The notes beneath the pieces are model-generated. The model ran no database searches. It saw only the letters and a list, made by a program, of their open reading frames with translations, and had not been told where the DNA came from. Positions 19,301 through 27,810 of a DNA stretch of 64,000 bases are shown in pieces. The stretch covers positions 62,001 to 126,000 of the forward strand of contig NZ_FLOC01000004.1 of assembly GCF_900089755.1 (NCBI RefSeq), given 5' to 3'. The position numbers and the translations under genes are program-made. The DNA is from Marinomonas aquimarina. Lineage in GTDB: Bacteria > Pseudomonadota > Gammaproteobacteria > Pseudomonadales > Marinomonadaceae. Position 1 is the stretch's first letter, and every line of letters starts with the position of its first letter.

Positions 19301-20008
19301 AGCAGGAATATCTTCACTTTTGACTACCTTACCCATTACCTGATCTTTCTTTTCAGAAATGTAGAACTGGTAAAGCCAGCCAATCACTTCGACTTGTTGC
19401 CAGTCCTCTTCAGGGATGCCATCTACCAATCCACGTAGAATTGAGTCGGTACGTGTTAGGTTATCTGGTAGCAGAAGCTCAGTTTCATCGTCCAATGCGT
19501 CAAATAAGAATGGCATCGCTTCATGTAGCTTGTGGCACTGGCCCAACAGCAGTTCACGATAAAGCTCTTCGTCTTTGTTGCCCGCAAGCTTGAGTTCAAT
19601 AATGCGAGCTCTATCTAACCCGAGTTCATCCGTAGCATCTTGCGCATGGTCGATAATTTCAAAGCCTTTAGGGTTGTCTGGGTGCGACAAAACACGGAAA
19701 CCGTGGCCTAGATAGTCATGGATTTCCATATAGCGAACAGCACACAGACGGTTGAACCAGGTATAGGCTACTTGTTCCACGAGCTGGTTATAGCCCATTG
19801 CCTGCACCTTTTTGACCAATCGCTCTCTTGCAGTTTTTACGCAAGGCTCAAAGGTTTTGCCTTCAATTAGTAATACTGAGCCTTCTTGTTTTACCTCTGA
19901 TATCTGTTTGTCGCTGTATATACCTAGCTGGTTTAGTTGTTTTGAAACTGCGGTGATAAATTCACGTCTTGCTTGAGGGGCATACTTTTTTAGTTTCGCA
20001 GTATTCAT
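16391..20008 (-). CDS. pglX: BREX adenine-specific DNA methyltransferase PglX
   Basis: 1205 aa from ATG 20008, which overlaps the preceding TGA as ATGA (an in-frame ATG at 20035 is less likely). The N-terminal methyltransferase domain carries motif I LDPACGSGHIL (305-315) and motif IV NPPY (506-509), the amino-methyltransferase type that makes N6-methyladenine. The C-terminal half holds the target-recognition region and a final coiled coil (YDAYAEQLEKQIETADS). The stretch 17,050-18,420, which encodes the specificity region, is visibly more AT-rich than the flanking ends of the gene, suggesting exchange of the recognition domain. PglX methylates host sites and sets BREX specificity. Confidence 0.95.
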   Translation of the reverse strand: MNTAKLKKYAPQARREFITAVSKQLNQLGIYSDKQISEVKQEGSVLLIEGKTFEPCVKTARERLVKKVQAMGYNQLVEQVAYTWFNRLCAVRYMEIHDYLGHGFRVLSHPDNPKGFEIIDHAQDATDELGLDRARIIELKLAGNKDEELYRELLLGQCHKLHEAMPFLFDALDDETELLLPDNLTRTDSILRGLVDGIPEEDWQQVEVIGWLYQFYISEKKDQVMGKVVKSEDIPAATQLFTPNWIVKYLVQNSVGRQWLQTYPDSAIKTQMEYYIEPAEQSDEVNQQLKAITPESIEPETIKVLDPACGSGHILIEAYNVLKAIYEERGFRSRDIPKMILENNLYGLDIDDRAAQLSGFALMMMARDDDKRIFTRNVRLNVLALQESNHIDLPTLWKALNLSGSWQSGTSQGLFSDDEQDLSSFNADNRYQLLKRTLARFTQAKTFGSLIDVPSDEYKQLKELLSTLVELQESGDSMQKPAAKQLIEFVHQALVLSTRYDAVIANPPYMGGKGMNAALKDFAKKHYPHSKSDLFAIFMERTFCFLKETGLNAQINMQSWMFLGSFEKLRRDLLSRHSIHSLLHIGYNSFPTLNSKIAQACAFVFDMGFFNEYRSTFIDLNSVDPSEDKDRVFRERNVDIEYYVEQMKLSFIPGAPIAFWISECEMRAFTTNNLNGELCTTSNGVQTGDNDRFVREWFEVDSRKIEQKWFPYNKGGPYQKWFGNGESLIDWEDNGKRVKSMSNSCYRGEEFYFEPCITWTDVTWRVSARYLPKGYISDAAGPCAYFKDDRYSKSAMGLFNTPLIEQWSNILNPTLHFQAGDFKKLPFPDRYVTQDTLNIIDELISITSEDLAEQEWHKNFKVNPLVERRTFNINNDYSKYLKHCQRRVERVKELEVENLKNAFLAYNIQDKDLPKIKESLITLQANPLHRFSVDVLSESVSDKFRSTICSELLSFSVGCMLGRFSLSKSGIVYSYSSNEGFTELVENGSFSQFTADEDGIIPLTDQEWFKDDATNRLREFVQVVWGEEHLQENLDFVAESLCLNAIKPKKSESALETIRRYLSTQFYKDHLKTYKKRPIYWLFSSGKQKAFECLVYLHRYNEGTLSRMRTEYVTPLLGKYDAYAEQLEKQIETADSTSEANRFKKELDALIKKQVELREFDDKLKHYADMCISLDLDDGVKVNYGKFGDLLADVKAITGSAPEVN

Positions 20009-20742
20009 AATGTTCTCGCTGTTCCGTGACCACAAACACCTTCGATGGCTGTGGTCAAATCTGTTTTAAACTGGTTGTAACTAGGCATGTCTATGCGTGT
20101 GATATCTATCCCCGTTACCATTTCATATTGCTGTTCTGTTGTCGCTTCTTGCCCTAACAATCGAGCTAAAACTTTCTTAGGGGCATTTTCATCTGATGCA
20201 GCATCATTCCCTGACAGTTCGGTTTCTAAAGCTGTGCAATGAGCATAGGGATCCTGCTTTTGACCACATATCAACCAAGCTTCGGAGGTTGGTTTGGGTA
20301 TCATCGGTATCCCATGCACGCCTTCAGCTCCATTAAAGCCAAGCATGATAGATTGATGTAAATCATCAAAATCACACTTATCGGTATCATGAAAATAGAA
20401 AGCCAACTGGTGTCCATTGTCTTTTGCATAGCCAGCCATTGTTGTGGCTCTATTTGCATGCTCGACGAAGCCTTTTTTTAACTTTTTACTTGGTCGATGT
20501 TTGCGAACATTCTTTGCCTGGCGTGCCAACTCATTACCAGAAATACAGGTAATCCAATCAGTTGGTGATCGAAAATCTAAGTAGTCTTCGTTCCAAGTAG
20601 GTAAAATATTTCGTAATAAACGAACAGCCAGCAATGCCATTGGACCAAGATTGTAAGATGCCCCACTAGATATTGAATGACCATTATTTGATCCCCCCAT
20701 ATCTGAGCTACCTTCACCTGTTACCAAGATGCTTGTAATCAT
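20005..20742 (-). CDS. TOPRIM-like (DUF4276/OLD-type) protein nested in the BREX operon
   Basis: A 245-aa soluble protein. TOPRIM-type acidic motifs are visible: VTGEGSSD at residues 7-14, FHDTDKCD near 115 (a DxD-like strand) and KPTSEAWLICG near 150, the last resembling the EAWL motif of DUF4276/RloB-like proteins. Such proteins act as the nuclease partner of an AAA ATPase in OLD, PARIS and related defence modules. It lies seven bases after the ATPase gene and overlaps pglX by ATGA. I infer an effector nuclease role; the catalytic residues need alignment. It could also be an AriB-like tRNA nuclease. Confidence 0.65.
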   Translation of the reverse strand: MITSILVTGEGSSDMGGSNNGHSISSGASYNLGPMALLAVRLLRNILPTWNEDYLDFRSPTDWITCISGNELARQAKNVRKHRPSKKLKKGFVEHANRATTMAGYAKDNGHQLAFYFHDTDKCDFDDLHQSIMLGFNGAEGVHGIPMIPKPTSEAWLICGQKQDPYAHCTALETELSGNDAASDENAPKKVLARLLGQEATTEQQYEMVTGIDITRIDMPSYNQFKTDLTTAIEGVCGHGTARTL

Positions 20743-20749
20743 AATGAAC

Positions 20750-21919
20750 CTACCGACTCAACTCTGAAGAATTTGCCAGAAGCTCGGCTTCATCGGCAGC
20801 ATCTTTTAGGTAAACGTCAAGCATGGCATCGCCAGGAGCCAGCGAATTAAGTTTCTTAGTCAGAGATGGTAAGGCAAACAATTTTGTTGCTTTGGTATGT
20901 CCTTGTTTATTTTTATAAACAAGAGTTATAGAACTCTTCGCTAATTCATCTTCTATATAATTCAATACCATTGGGCTATGTGTTGTAATTAACACCTGTT
21001 GAGGTGAGTTTATGAATGCCTCGACCAGTTTTTCCGTTATTTCAGAGTTAACACCATTCTCAACTTCATCAAATTGCTGGAATTTCGAACTAGTTCTTTG
21101 ACTCGCCAGTATGATTAAAATACGCAACATGCCATCGTTGATATGCTTGGCATTAGTTACAACATCGGTGTGAGAACCGTCATCATTATAAAACCGCTCT
21201 GTTAGCAACAAGCTTAATGTGCCATTTAACTCAGTTTTAGTTTCTATTTTCACAACTTGAGGGAAATAGCCATATAGATTCTTTAATAGTATGTCTTGTG
21301 AATTCTTATCAAGCTTGTGTATATAACTAATCAAGTACTCACCAGCACTACCTATTTTTCCTTCAGATGCAAAACGACCTGAACGCATAACTTTAGGCGA
21401 TAAAAGGTCATGGCTATCGATATTAGTCATAAAATTTCGGAAAATGACGGCTTCTTGCGGTAAAGCTGAATCATCCAAAGCAGACAATATTGAACCTGAA
21501 TATTTGAAAATAAGATCCGGAATAGTGTCACGCTTAGTTTTAAGTCTTCCCTGATATAGACGTAGAAGCTGATGACCATTGGCTAAATCCGTTAGTGTCT
21601 CACTTGTACACAGGCCTCTTTTCCAGTTGTAAGTGGCTTCCCAACGCAATTGCTTATCTGAAAGCTCAATATCGAGTACAAGATCAAACGTTTCTCGTGT
21701 AGGGAAAAAATGAGAAGCAACATCTTTTTCTTCCCAACCTCTTTCACTTAACCAACGGTCAATTTTTCCTTCAATAAGAGCAGATACATAACTAAACAGT
21801 TGTAAAACCGAACTTTTCCCTGCGCCGTTTAAACCAATGATGCAATTAAACTTCGAGTCAAGGTTTAACTCAAAATCAACTAACGATTTGAATGCGCTAA
21901 CGCTTATTTTTTTTATCAT
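20750..21919 (-). CDS. AAA (ABC-like) ATPase nested in the BREX operon
   Basis: A 389-aa OLD/AAA_21-type ATPase. Walker A is GLNGAGKS at residues 29-36, the Walker B-like stretch is FDEVENGVNSE around 282-292, and the H-loop is TTHSPMV near 312-318. No long coiled coil is present. It is paired with the TOPRIM-like gene just downstream (7 bp gap) and starts ten bases after the brxC stop. An ATPase plus TOPRIM pair inside a type I BREX locus recalls the BREX-PARIS arrangement reported in Salmonella; homology to AriA is an inference from architecture. Confidence 0.75.
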   Translation of the reverse strand: MIKKISVSAFKSLVDFELNLDSKFNCIIGLNGAGKSSVLQLFSYVSALIEGKIDRWLSERGWEEKDVASHFFPTRETFDLVLDIELSDKQLRWEATYNWKRGLCTSETLTDLANGHQLLRLYQGRLKTKRDTIPDLIFKYSGSILSALDDSALPQEAVIFRNFMTNIDSHDLLSPKVMRSGRFASEGKIGSAGEYLISYIHKLDKNSQDILLKNLYGYFPQVVKIETKTELNGTLSLLLTERFYNDDGSHTDVVTNAKHINDGMLRILIILASQRTSSKFQQFDEVENGVNSEITEKLVEAFINSPQQVLITTHSPMVLNYIEDELAKSSITLVYKNKQGHTKATKLFALPSLTKKLNSLAPGDAMLDVYLKDAADEAELLANSSELSR

Positions 21920-21929
21920 AATAAGCCCC

Positions 21930-24900
21930 TTACTTGATTCTTACTCGGTCGCCAGCTTTGACAGCAGCAATCAGCTGTTCTCTTAAAGCGGCAAGATAGG
22001 CATCAACTTCGGCTTCACTTTCAATGAATCCGGTTGTTACTGACTTAGCCATGGCATCGGTTGGGTTAATCGTTACGGTACGTTTTGCAACCGGCTGTGG
22101 CTGCACTGGTTCAGGGGCTGGCTCAGGTGCTGGAGCTGCTTTACCGGCTTTCGCTGCTTCCTCTTCGCGTTTCTTCTGTTCGAGTTCACGACGTCTTTGC
22201 TCAGCTTCAGCTTTTTTGCGTTGATCTTCGATAAAGCCATTCAGCAACTCATAGGCTTCGTCCTCGTAACCTTCCGCTTCAGTTTGCTCACTGATAATTT
22301 GTGGTATTGAAGAGGTTGCTTCAATGCGCTGTCTGCACATTTGTAGCGGGCGCAGTGCTTGGTTCTGTAGTTCAGACGTTGCATGAGCTTCAGCTAACGC
22401 TTCTTTTACACGTCCTATGCGCAGATCAACACGCTCTAAGGCATGAGTGCGTTTTTCTTCAACCAATGTTGAGTTAACTTTTGCCACCTGCTCGATAAGC
22501 GGATTAATGTGGCGCAGCTGCTCATACGGTGAGGACATATTGAAAATGCGTTCTAATTCAGTGAGTGCTTTTAATGCTTCACTGTCTTTTTCTAACGCAG
22601 GTCTATTGGCCTTAAACTTCTCGTTCAATGCGCCAGCAAGGGCTTGCCAAGTTTGAAATTGGCTATTGTAGAAGTCATCAAGATCCTCAAAGTCCTCAGC
22701 AAACTCTTCAAGGGCATCAGCGTCTTCTAAGAATCGGGCGATAAGGGCGAAGCTTGAAGTTTGCTCAAGAATACCCGCGACCAATGCAAGACCATCGTCA
22801 ATTTGAGATTTACCTGGGAAATGGCCTGTCTGTGACTTGGTTCTGAATGATTTAAGCTCTTCATTCCAAGCCAGTAATTCATCGCGCACTAATTCGTAGA
22901 GCTCCTTCTCACCGGAGCCGGTAAAGGTTTTAGAAAAAATCTCTTTAACAAGACCAGCAGCCTTTTTAATTTGGCGCTCGTCATGTTGCCTGATCTTATG
23001 TACACGGATCTCGCCGCGTTTACGCACACTGGTAAACGGCTCGTAAGCTTTTTTCAACGCCAGATCTGTGCCCTGGGTACTAAAAGATACCTTTCCAGCC
23101 AAGCCCAACCTTGCAGTGAGCAATAAGATTTCATTGTCTGGCCAGCCATATGGGCGCTTGCCGAAGCGGGCAACTATGTCACGTAAGTAAACAGGCTCAT
23201 TACGCTCGACTTTCAGCGTTACGTACTGCTCAACCTCACGCGTAGCTTCTGGGTTACATTCATCCGCTTGAAGATCCAGTCCAATCTGAGCAATATCATC
23301 AGCAACAAGAACGGCCTGTAGCTCACGCAAAACTTCACCAGGCGTTGCCTTGAGCATATTCAATTTAGCGAAGGTGTTTTCGATAACGTATTTGTATGCT
23401 TCTTCGACGATGGCACTTGGCGTTGCTGATTTCTTCGGTAGTTTTGTGCCGATAGCGTAAACGTCAGCCTCTGCAAACAAAGCTTCAAAATCCGTTCTTA
23501 AGCGTTTTTCACGCTCAATATTTTCCATCTGCTTTTCGCGGAGAAGGTGTTCTTGCTCTGGTCGCTGTCCTGAATTTTGTTTTAAGAATCGGTCAGTTTT
23601 AATAAAGGTTGTCAGGTCATCCCAAAGACGCTTATGTTCGCCCAGCTTGACGAGCACGCACCCATCAGCCTCAAGCGTATGATTGATGCACGCTTGATCG
23701 TGGGAGTAATTTTCAAAGTGCGAATCCAAAGGTGAAATGACTTTAATGACCAGGTCTTCCAGCGTGGTGCCATCTTTTGGATGACCATTGCAAAAACGGC
23801 TCACCGCAAAGTCTTGCTTATTAATCGGGTAACGATAGGCACGATTACCTTTCAAAATACCGTCAAATACGATTGCTGAAAGCTTGTTAGAGACCTCTGA
23901 CATTTCAACATCAGTGTGGCGGATCTCGTTTTCGATCTCTTTTTCTTCGTTGGTCAGGAAGATAAATTCATCACCATTACGGGCAATCAGTAATTGGCGT
24001 TCAAGACGATTCAAGCTCTCTTCAATTTGTTTACGCAGCGCAATTTTATCTGCATCGATTCGATCAATTGACAGCGTCACAAGGTTGTCTAGTGTGCTTT
24101 TGACAACGTCCACATAACGGATCAAGAAAAGAGTTTTTAGAATCTTGCCATCGAATTCTGTTAAGGAATCCAACTCACAGGCTTGGTCAATCGTTCGCTT
24201 AACCGCTGGCTCCAAAAAGCTTTCAATCGGTGCGTAGAAACTGTAAAACGGGATTAACACATCAAGGCCAGAGTCCTTCATCTGTTTTGCAGCTGATTGG
24301 AAAGCATCAAGTAATGAACGCTCACCCATGGCTAAGTGCTTACCCGTCGCGCCTTTTGTTCGAATTGACTCAAACACTTTTTGAACCAGCGTGTAGTGGT
24401 AAGGCACAAACGGATAGTTATCCACGAAAGACGGAGCGTCGGTGTAGCCCTTTAGAGAAGCGGTTGTCGTTTTATCAAATGTCAGCTGGTTACGAAGAAT
24501 GTCGCCCTTTTCTGCAAAGACATCGATGAGGTGTGTACGAGCTTCTTCCGTTTTGGACAACAAACGCTTTTGAATAACTTCCGAGGTATTCGAGCTCGAC
24601 AGCTGTAAGCGGGTACTAAAACGCCCTTGAATTTTAGAGAAGTCCTCGCCATCGCGCTTATCCATACCACCAATGGCAGCATCAATGTCTGCCTGAGAGG
24701 TAACAACGACCCAAGCTCTGCCACCACAATATGTGCCAAGATCTTCAGTAATGGTCTGAAGCTTCAACATCATTTGTGTGTTCTTACCGATAAACTGACC
24801 GACTTCATCGACTAAGAAAAGAAGGTTACGATCCCCAGTTCGATCTAAGTATTCATTAACCCACTTACAGAAGTTTCGGATATCTAGCGGGAAATTGTTT

Positions 24901-25607
24901 TCAACCTGCTCAACCCAAGCTTTTGCAGACTCTAATGATTGCTCACTGGCATGAGCCAGAGCTTCTGAAAGTTCGTCTCGATAGAAGTCATAGGCGTCAC
25001 GCTCCTTTTCCCAAGTTGATTGGGTCAACTCAGCAAATTTATCCTTGAAAGATGCGTATTGACTACGTTTATCAAGTTCGCGTTCTAAGTGGGCAATGTG
25101 AGGAAAGTCAGCGCAGTATCCTACACGTTCATTAAATACTTTGAGGAAAACCTTAAGAATGGCATTTTCTCGGTCGTCCGTATTGGCTCGCGAATCGATG
25201 TTAAAAAGAATAACATCAGTGTCTTTGGTAACAGCGTTTTGGATGTCCGCCAACAGCATGGCGTCGTTGATTTTGTCTTTGAAAAACTCAAACGCTTGTC
25301 GGCCTTGGCCATCTTTTTCAACAGATTTATTCTCAAGCAAATAAGATAAAATTTTCAGGAAGTGCGATTTACCCGAGCCAAAGAAGCCAGAAATCCATAC
25401 GCCAATTTTACCTGACATATCACCGTGGCTTTTCGCAACAGATGGTACATAAGCTTCAAAGAATGCTCGAAAGTGACGATCTAGCTCTCGGGTTACAACA
25501 TACTCATCAAGCTCGACATACACACTGTCATTGTCTTTTTGTTCCGCTTTAACAACGCCATTAATGTCACGCGTCAACTTCTTGGAAAAAATCTGTTCAA
25601 TTTTCAT
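21930..25607 (-). CDS. brxC: BREX ATPase BrxC
   Basis: A 1225-aa P-loop ATPase (DUF499/BrxC family). Walker A is GFFGSGKSH at residues 74-82 and a Walker B-type LLFLVDEVGQF lies near 260-270. A long, largely helical middle region and a charged linker rich in Glu/Arg/Ala and Pro (about 1140-1185, with EPAPEPVQPQP) precede a short C-terminal domain. BrxC is essential for both methylation and phage exclusion. The gap to brxB is 18 bp. Length and order match type I BREX. Confidence 0.95.
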   Translation of the reverse strand: MKIEQIFSKKLTRDINGVVKAEQKDNDSVYVELDEYVVTRELDRHFRAFFEAYVPSVAKSHGDMSGKIGVWISGFFGSGKSHFLKILSYLLENKSVEKDGQGRQAFEFFKDKINDAMLLADIQNAVTKDTDVILFNIDSRANTDDRENAILKVFLKVFNERVGYCADFPHIAHLERELDKRSQYASFKDKFAELTQSTWEKERDAYDFYRDELSEALAHASEQSLESAKAWVEQVENNFPLDIRNFCKWVNEYLDRTGDRNLLFLVDEVGQFIGKNTQMMLKLQTITEDLGTYCGGRAWVVVTSQADIDAAIGGMDKRDGEDFSKIQGRFSTRLQLSSSNTSEVIQKRLLSKTEEARTHLIDVFAEKGDILRNQLTFDKTTTASLKGYTDAPSFVDNYPFVPYHYTLVQKVFESIRTKGATGKHLAMGERSLLDAFQSAAKQMKDSGLDVLIPFYSFYAPIESFLEPAVKRTIDQACELDSLTEFDGKILKTLFLIRYVDVVKSTLDNLVTLSIDRIDADKIALRKQIEESLNRLERQLLIARNGDEFIFLTNEEKEIENEIRHTDVEMSEVSNKLSAIVFDGILKGNRAYRYPINKQDFAVSRFCNGHPKDGTTLEDLVIKVISPLDSHFENYSHDQACINHTLEADGCVLVKLGEHKRLWDDLTTFIKTDRFLKQNSGQRPEQEHLLREKQMENIEREKRLRTDFEALFAEADVYAIGTKLPKKSATPSAIVEEAYKYVIENTFAKLNMLKATPGEVLRELQAVLVADDIAQIGLDLQADECNPEATREVEQYVTLKVERNEPVYLRDIVARFGKRPYGWPDNEILLLTARLGLAGKVSFSTQGTDLALKKAYEPFTSVRKRGEIRVHKIRQHDERQIKKAAGLVKEIFSKTFTGSGEKELYELVRDELLAWNEELKSFRTKSQTGHFPGKSQIDDGLALVAGILEQTSSFALIARFLEDADALEEFAEDFEDLDDFYNSQFQTWQALAGALNEKFKANRPALEKDSEALKALTELERIFNMSSPYEQLRHINPLIEQVAKVNSTLVEEKRTHALERVDLRIGRVKEALAEAHATSELQNQALRPLQMCRQRIEATSSIPQIISEQTEAEGYEDEAYELLNGFIEDQRKKAEAEQRRRELEQKKREEEAAKAGKAAPAPEPAPEPVQPQPVAKRTVTINPTDAMAKSVTTGFIESEAEVDAYLAALREQLIAAVKAGDRVRIK

Positions 25608-25625
25608 TCGGGAGGCTCCCTGCTC

Positions 25626-26210
25626 TTAATTTTTTTTACCGTCTTCAGGCACAAGCTTGAAGGCGCGATAGTAGTTTTTAGATTCGATCATGCCAAAAGG
25701 ATGCAAATCCCTTCCGCTATATTCACCCGGATAGAAAAGCACTAATGGCGTGCTACCCATAACGTCTTGCAGAGCACTAAGTAACTCATGTCCTCGGACA
25801 AGAGGCCACGCACTGCCTAAGCCTGACAGCAACACAAACTCAAGTTCTGATGGCTTATATTTGTCCGCAATATACCTTGCCACTTTCTCTTGGCTCAGAG
25901 GCCCGGCTAGTGTTTTTCGAAGGCCATCAACACCGACTTGCAATTCACGCTGGCAAGCTCGGTCAAAAAGACCTCGCTCCTCAAGCATATCTATCAAGAC
26001 TTCAAAAATATTGAGATGGACAAAACGGTAACCACGCTTGTTGAGTTTTTCGTCAACGTGCTTAAGGTGCTCTCGTACAAGCAGTTCATACTTGGCTGGA
26101 TAGTCAAATACCCAAAATCCAATTTCATTGCCCAAGCCATCGTTTTTCAAAAACTTAGGGCTTTCAATTCGTTCCAGTATAAGATCAAGCCTGGTCTGAA
26201 GAGCCTTCAT
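25626..26210 (-). CDS. brxB: BREX protein BrxB (DUF1788)
   Basis: 194 aa from the ATG at 26210, which overlaps the brxA stop as ATGA; an ATG three codons upstream (26219) is possible. The DUF1788 family features are present: an N-terminal LDLILERIESPKFLKN, the FLLSGLGSAWPLVRGHELL-type central segment, and FYPGEYSGRDLHPFG near the end. BrxB is a core type I BREX component of unresolved biochemical role, needed for defence. It is the second core gene of the operon. Confidence 0.93.
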   Translation of the reverse strand: MKALQTRLDLILERIESPKFLKNDGLGNEIGFWVFDYPAKYELLVREHLKHVDEKLNKRGYRFVHLNIFEVLIDMLEERGLFDRACQRELQVGVDGLRKTLAGPLSQEKVARYIADKYKPSELEFVLLSGLGSAWPLVRGHELLSALQDVMGSTPLVLFYPGEYSGRDLHPFGMIESKNYYRAFKLVPEDGKKN

Positions 26211-26806
26211 ATTGTGCACTCCATTACATCAATCAAATCTTCCCGGCCCAGACGAACTAACCAGTCTTTAACTTCTGGCATTAGGTAAACAGGTTGTATT
26301 TTCTTTGTCCTACTATCACTCAGGTAGCCACTATCAACCAGTGCCTTAATTGCGTTGTTACCCATTTTTTTGACAGTTGAGTCAGAAAAACCGCCAAGCT
26401 CGGCATATGCCCGCACTCTCGTGTCATAAAACTCAGACCATGCATCAGCGGTTAAAGAGGGTTTATAGGTGCGACGAGCCTCGGCTAAGGTAAGTCGCAT
26501 AAAATCAGCGACAACCGGAGAATGAATGAGCAATGACATCATCAGCATTTGGACATAGGCACGTTCACTCGCGGCTAAAAGATCAGTCATAAACTCATCA
26601 CCCAGGCCTTCAATACGCCAACGGATTGTTCTGGCATAACGAATAGCCGTCTGACCGGATTTTTTCTGAAGAACATTTTGCTCAACGATCAACGACTTCC
26701 ACTCATCTTCTGGAAGTTTTTTCAGTAGCGATTCTGCGATTATTCTAGATTCAGTTATCAATAAACTGCCTCCGATAAGATCGCCTAAATATTCTTTTAT
26801 ATTCAT
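26207..26806 (-). CDS. brxA: BREX protein BrxA (DUF1819)
   Basis: A 199-aa DUF1819 protein, the first core gene of type I BREX. The family members characterised structurally bind DNA and resemble the RNA-binding antitermination protein NusB. Visible hallmarks are ITESRIIAESLL near the N-terminus, the SERAYVQMLMMSLL helix and the C-terminal LMPEVKDWLVRLGR. It starts nine bases after the brxR stop, so regulator and system are co-transcribed. Confidence 0.93.
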   Translation of the reverse strand: MNIKEYLGDLIGGSLLITESRIIAESLLKKLPEDEWKSLIVEQNVLQKKSGQTAIRYARTIRWRIEGLGDEFMTDLLAASERAYVQMLMMSLLIHSPVVADFMRLTLAEARRTYKPSLTADAWSEFYDTRVRAYAELGGFSDSTVKKMGNNAIKALVDSGYLSDSRTKKIQPVYLMPEVKDWLVRLGREDLIDVMECTI

Positions 26807-26815
26807 AAATTCATC

Positions 26816-27703
26816 TCACGATTCGCTATATCCAGGAGCGAGTGCAGCATTGTCAACGCCGTATAGTGCTTCTGGATTTTTAAGTGCTAAATGGAACTCT
26901 CGCCCATTGCTCTTAATATTCTTTGAACAATCGATATTCCATAAACGCAGTAAATATCCAGCGAACGCAGCTCTTATCTCTACACGCAACCTATTGTTTT
27001 CCATTGCGTAGTCCATCGATACAGCTTCTGGATGTGCTAGTTTTGGATGAGGTATCAGCTCTAGTTCAACGATTCGGTTCCATTGCTTATCCCACTGAAG
27101 AGTCTCAACTTCGTCGTTAACCTCATCCTCTAACAACTCAACTTCACTTATTCTGGTTAAAACAAAATCCCTAAATTCTCTATGCTTTCTATCGAATGCT
27201 CGGACATGCCATCTCAAGCCATTGTCAATCAAGGTATGAGGAACTATTTGCCTGCTCCCATGACCACTCGACAATGAGGTGTACTCAATATTAATAACAG
27301 CGCGCTTATGTATGGCTTCACTAATAGCCGCTACCACTTCCAATTTCGGCTTATTGAGATGGAATGGTGCTTCACAAGCCATAGGTGGCCTGACCTTGCC
27401 AAGAAAGCCATCACCGAACCCTTGGCTTATCGTCGCAAGAGTTCGAACAACGTCATAATCAAACAACGGCTGGAATGCGCTCGTCTTCAAGTGCACTCTG
27501 CGCTTTTCGTCATACATAACGTTGTTAGGAGCCAACTCTTTGTACCGCGCAAAATCTTGTGTTGCCACAGACGGCGCTACGCTAAAGCGCTCGGTTAAAT
27601 AACTACGCCCAGCTTCACCCTTAAATAACAAAGTGAAATCAATATGAGCGAGTCGTTCTCTCTGTGCTTGGCTAAGCTCTTCAAGTCCAGTGTTGTCTTG
27701 CAC
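26816..27703 (-). CDS. brxR: WYL-domain transcriptional regulator BrxR
   Basis: 295 aa from the GTG at 27703, which has GAGAGG six bases upstream; an in-frame GTG at 27742 would add 13 residues but has no good ribosome site. An N-terminal winged-helix region (RFSVAPSVATQDFARYKEL) is followed by a WYL domain (about 115-190: INIEYTSLSSG, IVPHTLIDNGLRWHVRAFDRKH) and a C-terminal WCX-like segment. BrxR proteins sit upstream of BREX genes and repress their promoter. Here it heads the operon, so autoregulation of the whole island is likely. Confidence 0.87.
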   Translation of the reverse strand: MQDNTGLEELSQAQRERLAHIDFTLLFKGEAGRSYLTERFSVAPSVATQDFARYKELAPNNVMYDEKRRVHLKTSAFQPLFDYDVVRTLATISQGFGDGFLGKVRPPMACEAPFHLNKPKLEVVAAISEAIHKRAVINIEYTSLSSGHGSRQIVPHTLIDNGLRWHVRAFDRKHREFRDFVLTRISEVELLEDEVNDEVETLQWDKQWNRIVELELIPHPKLAHPEAVSMDYAMENNRLRVEIRAAFAGYLLRLWNIDCSKNIKSNGREFHLALKNPEALYGVDNAALAPGYSES

Positions 27704-27810
27704 TGTCAGCCTCTCAATCCATCTGGGACAAGCCCTAATCACTTAAAACTAGGAAGCCATCGATTGAATGCCATCAAGCAACCTACCTTTTTTCATTAGG
27801 TCTCATAGTA

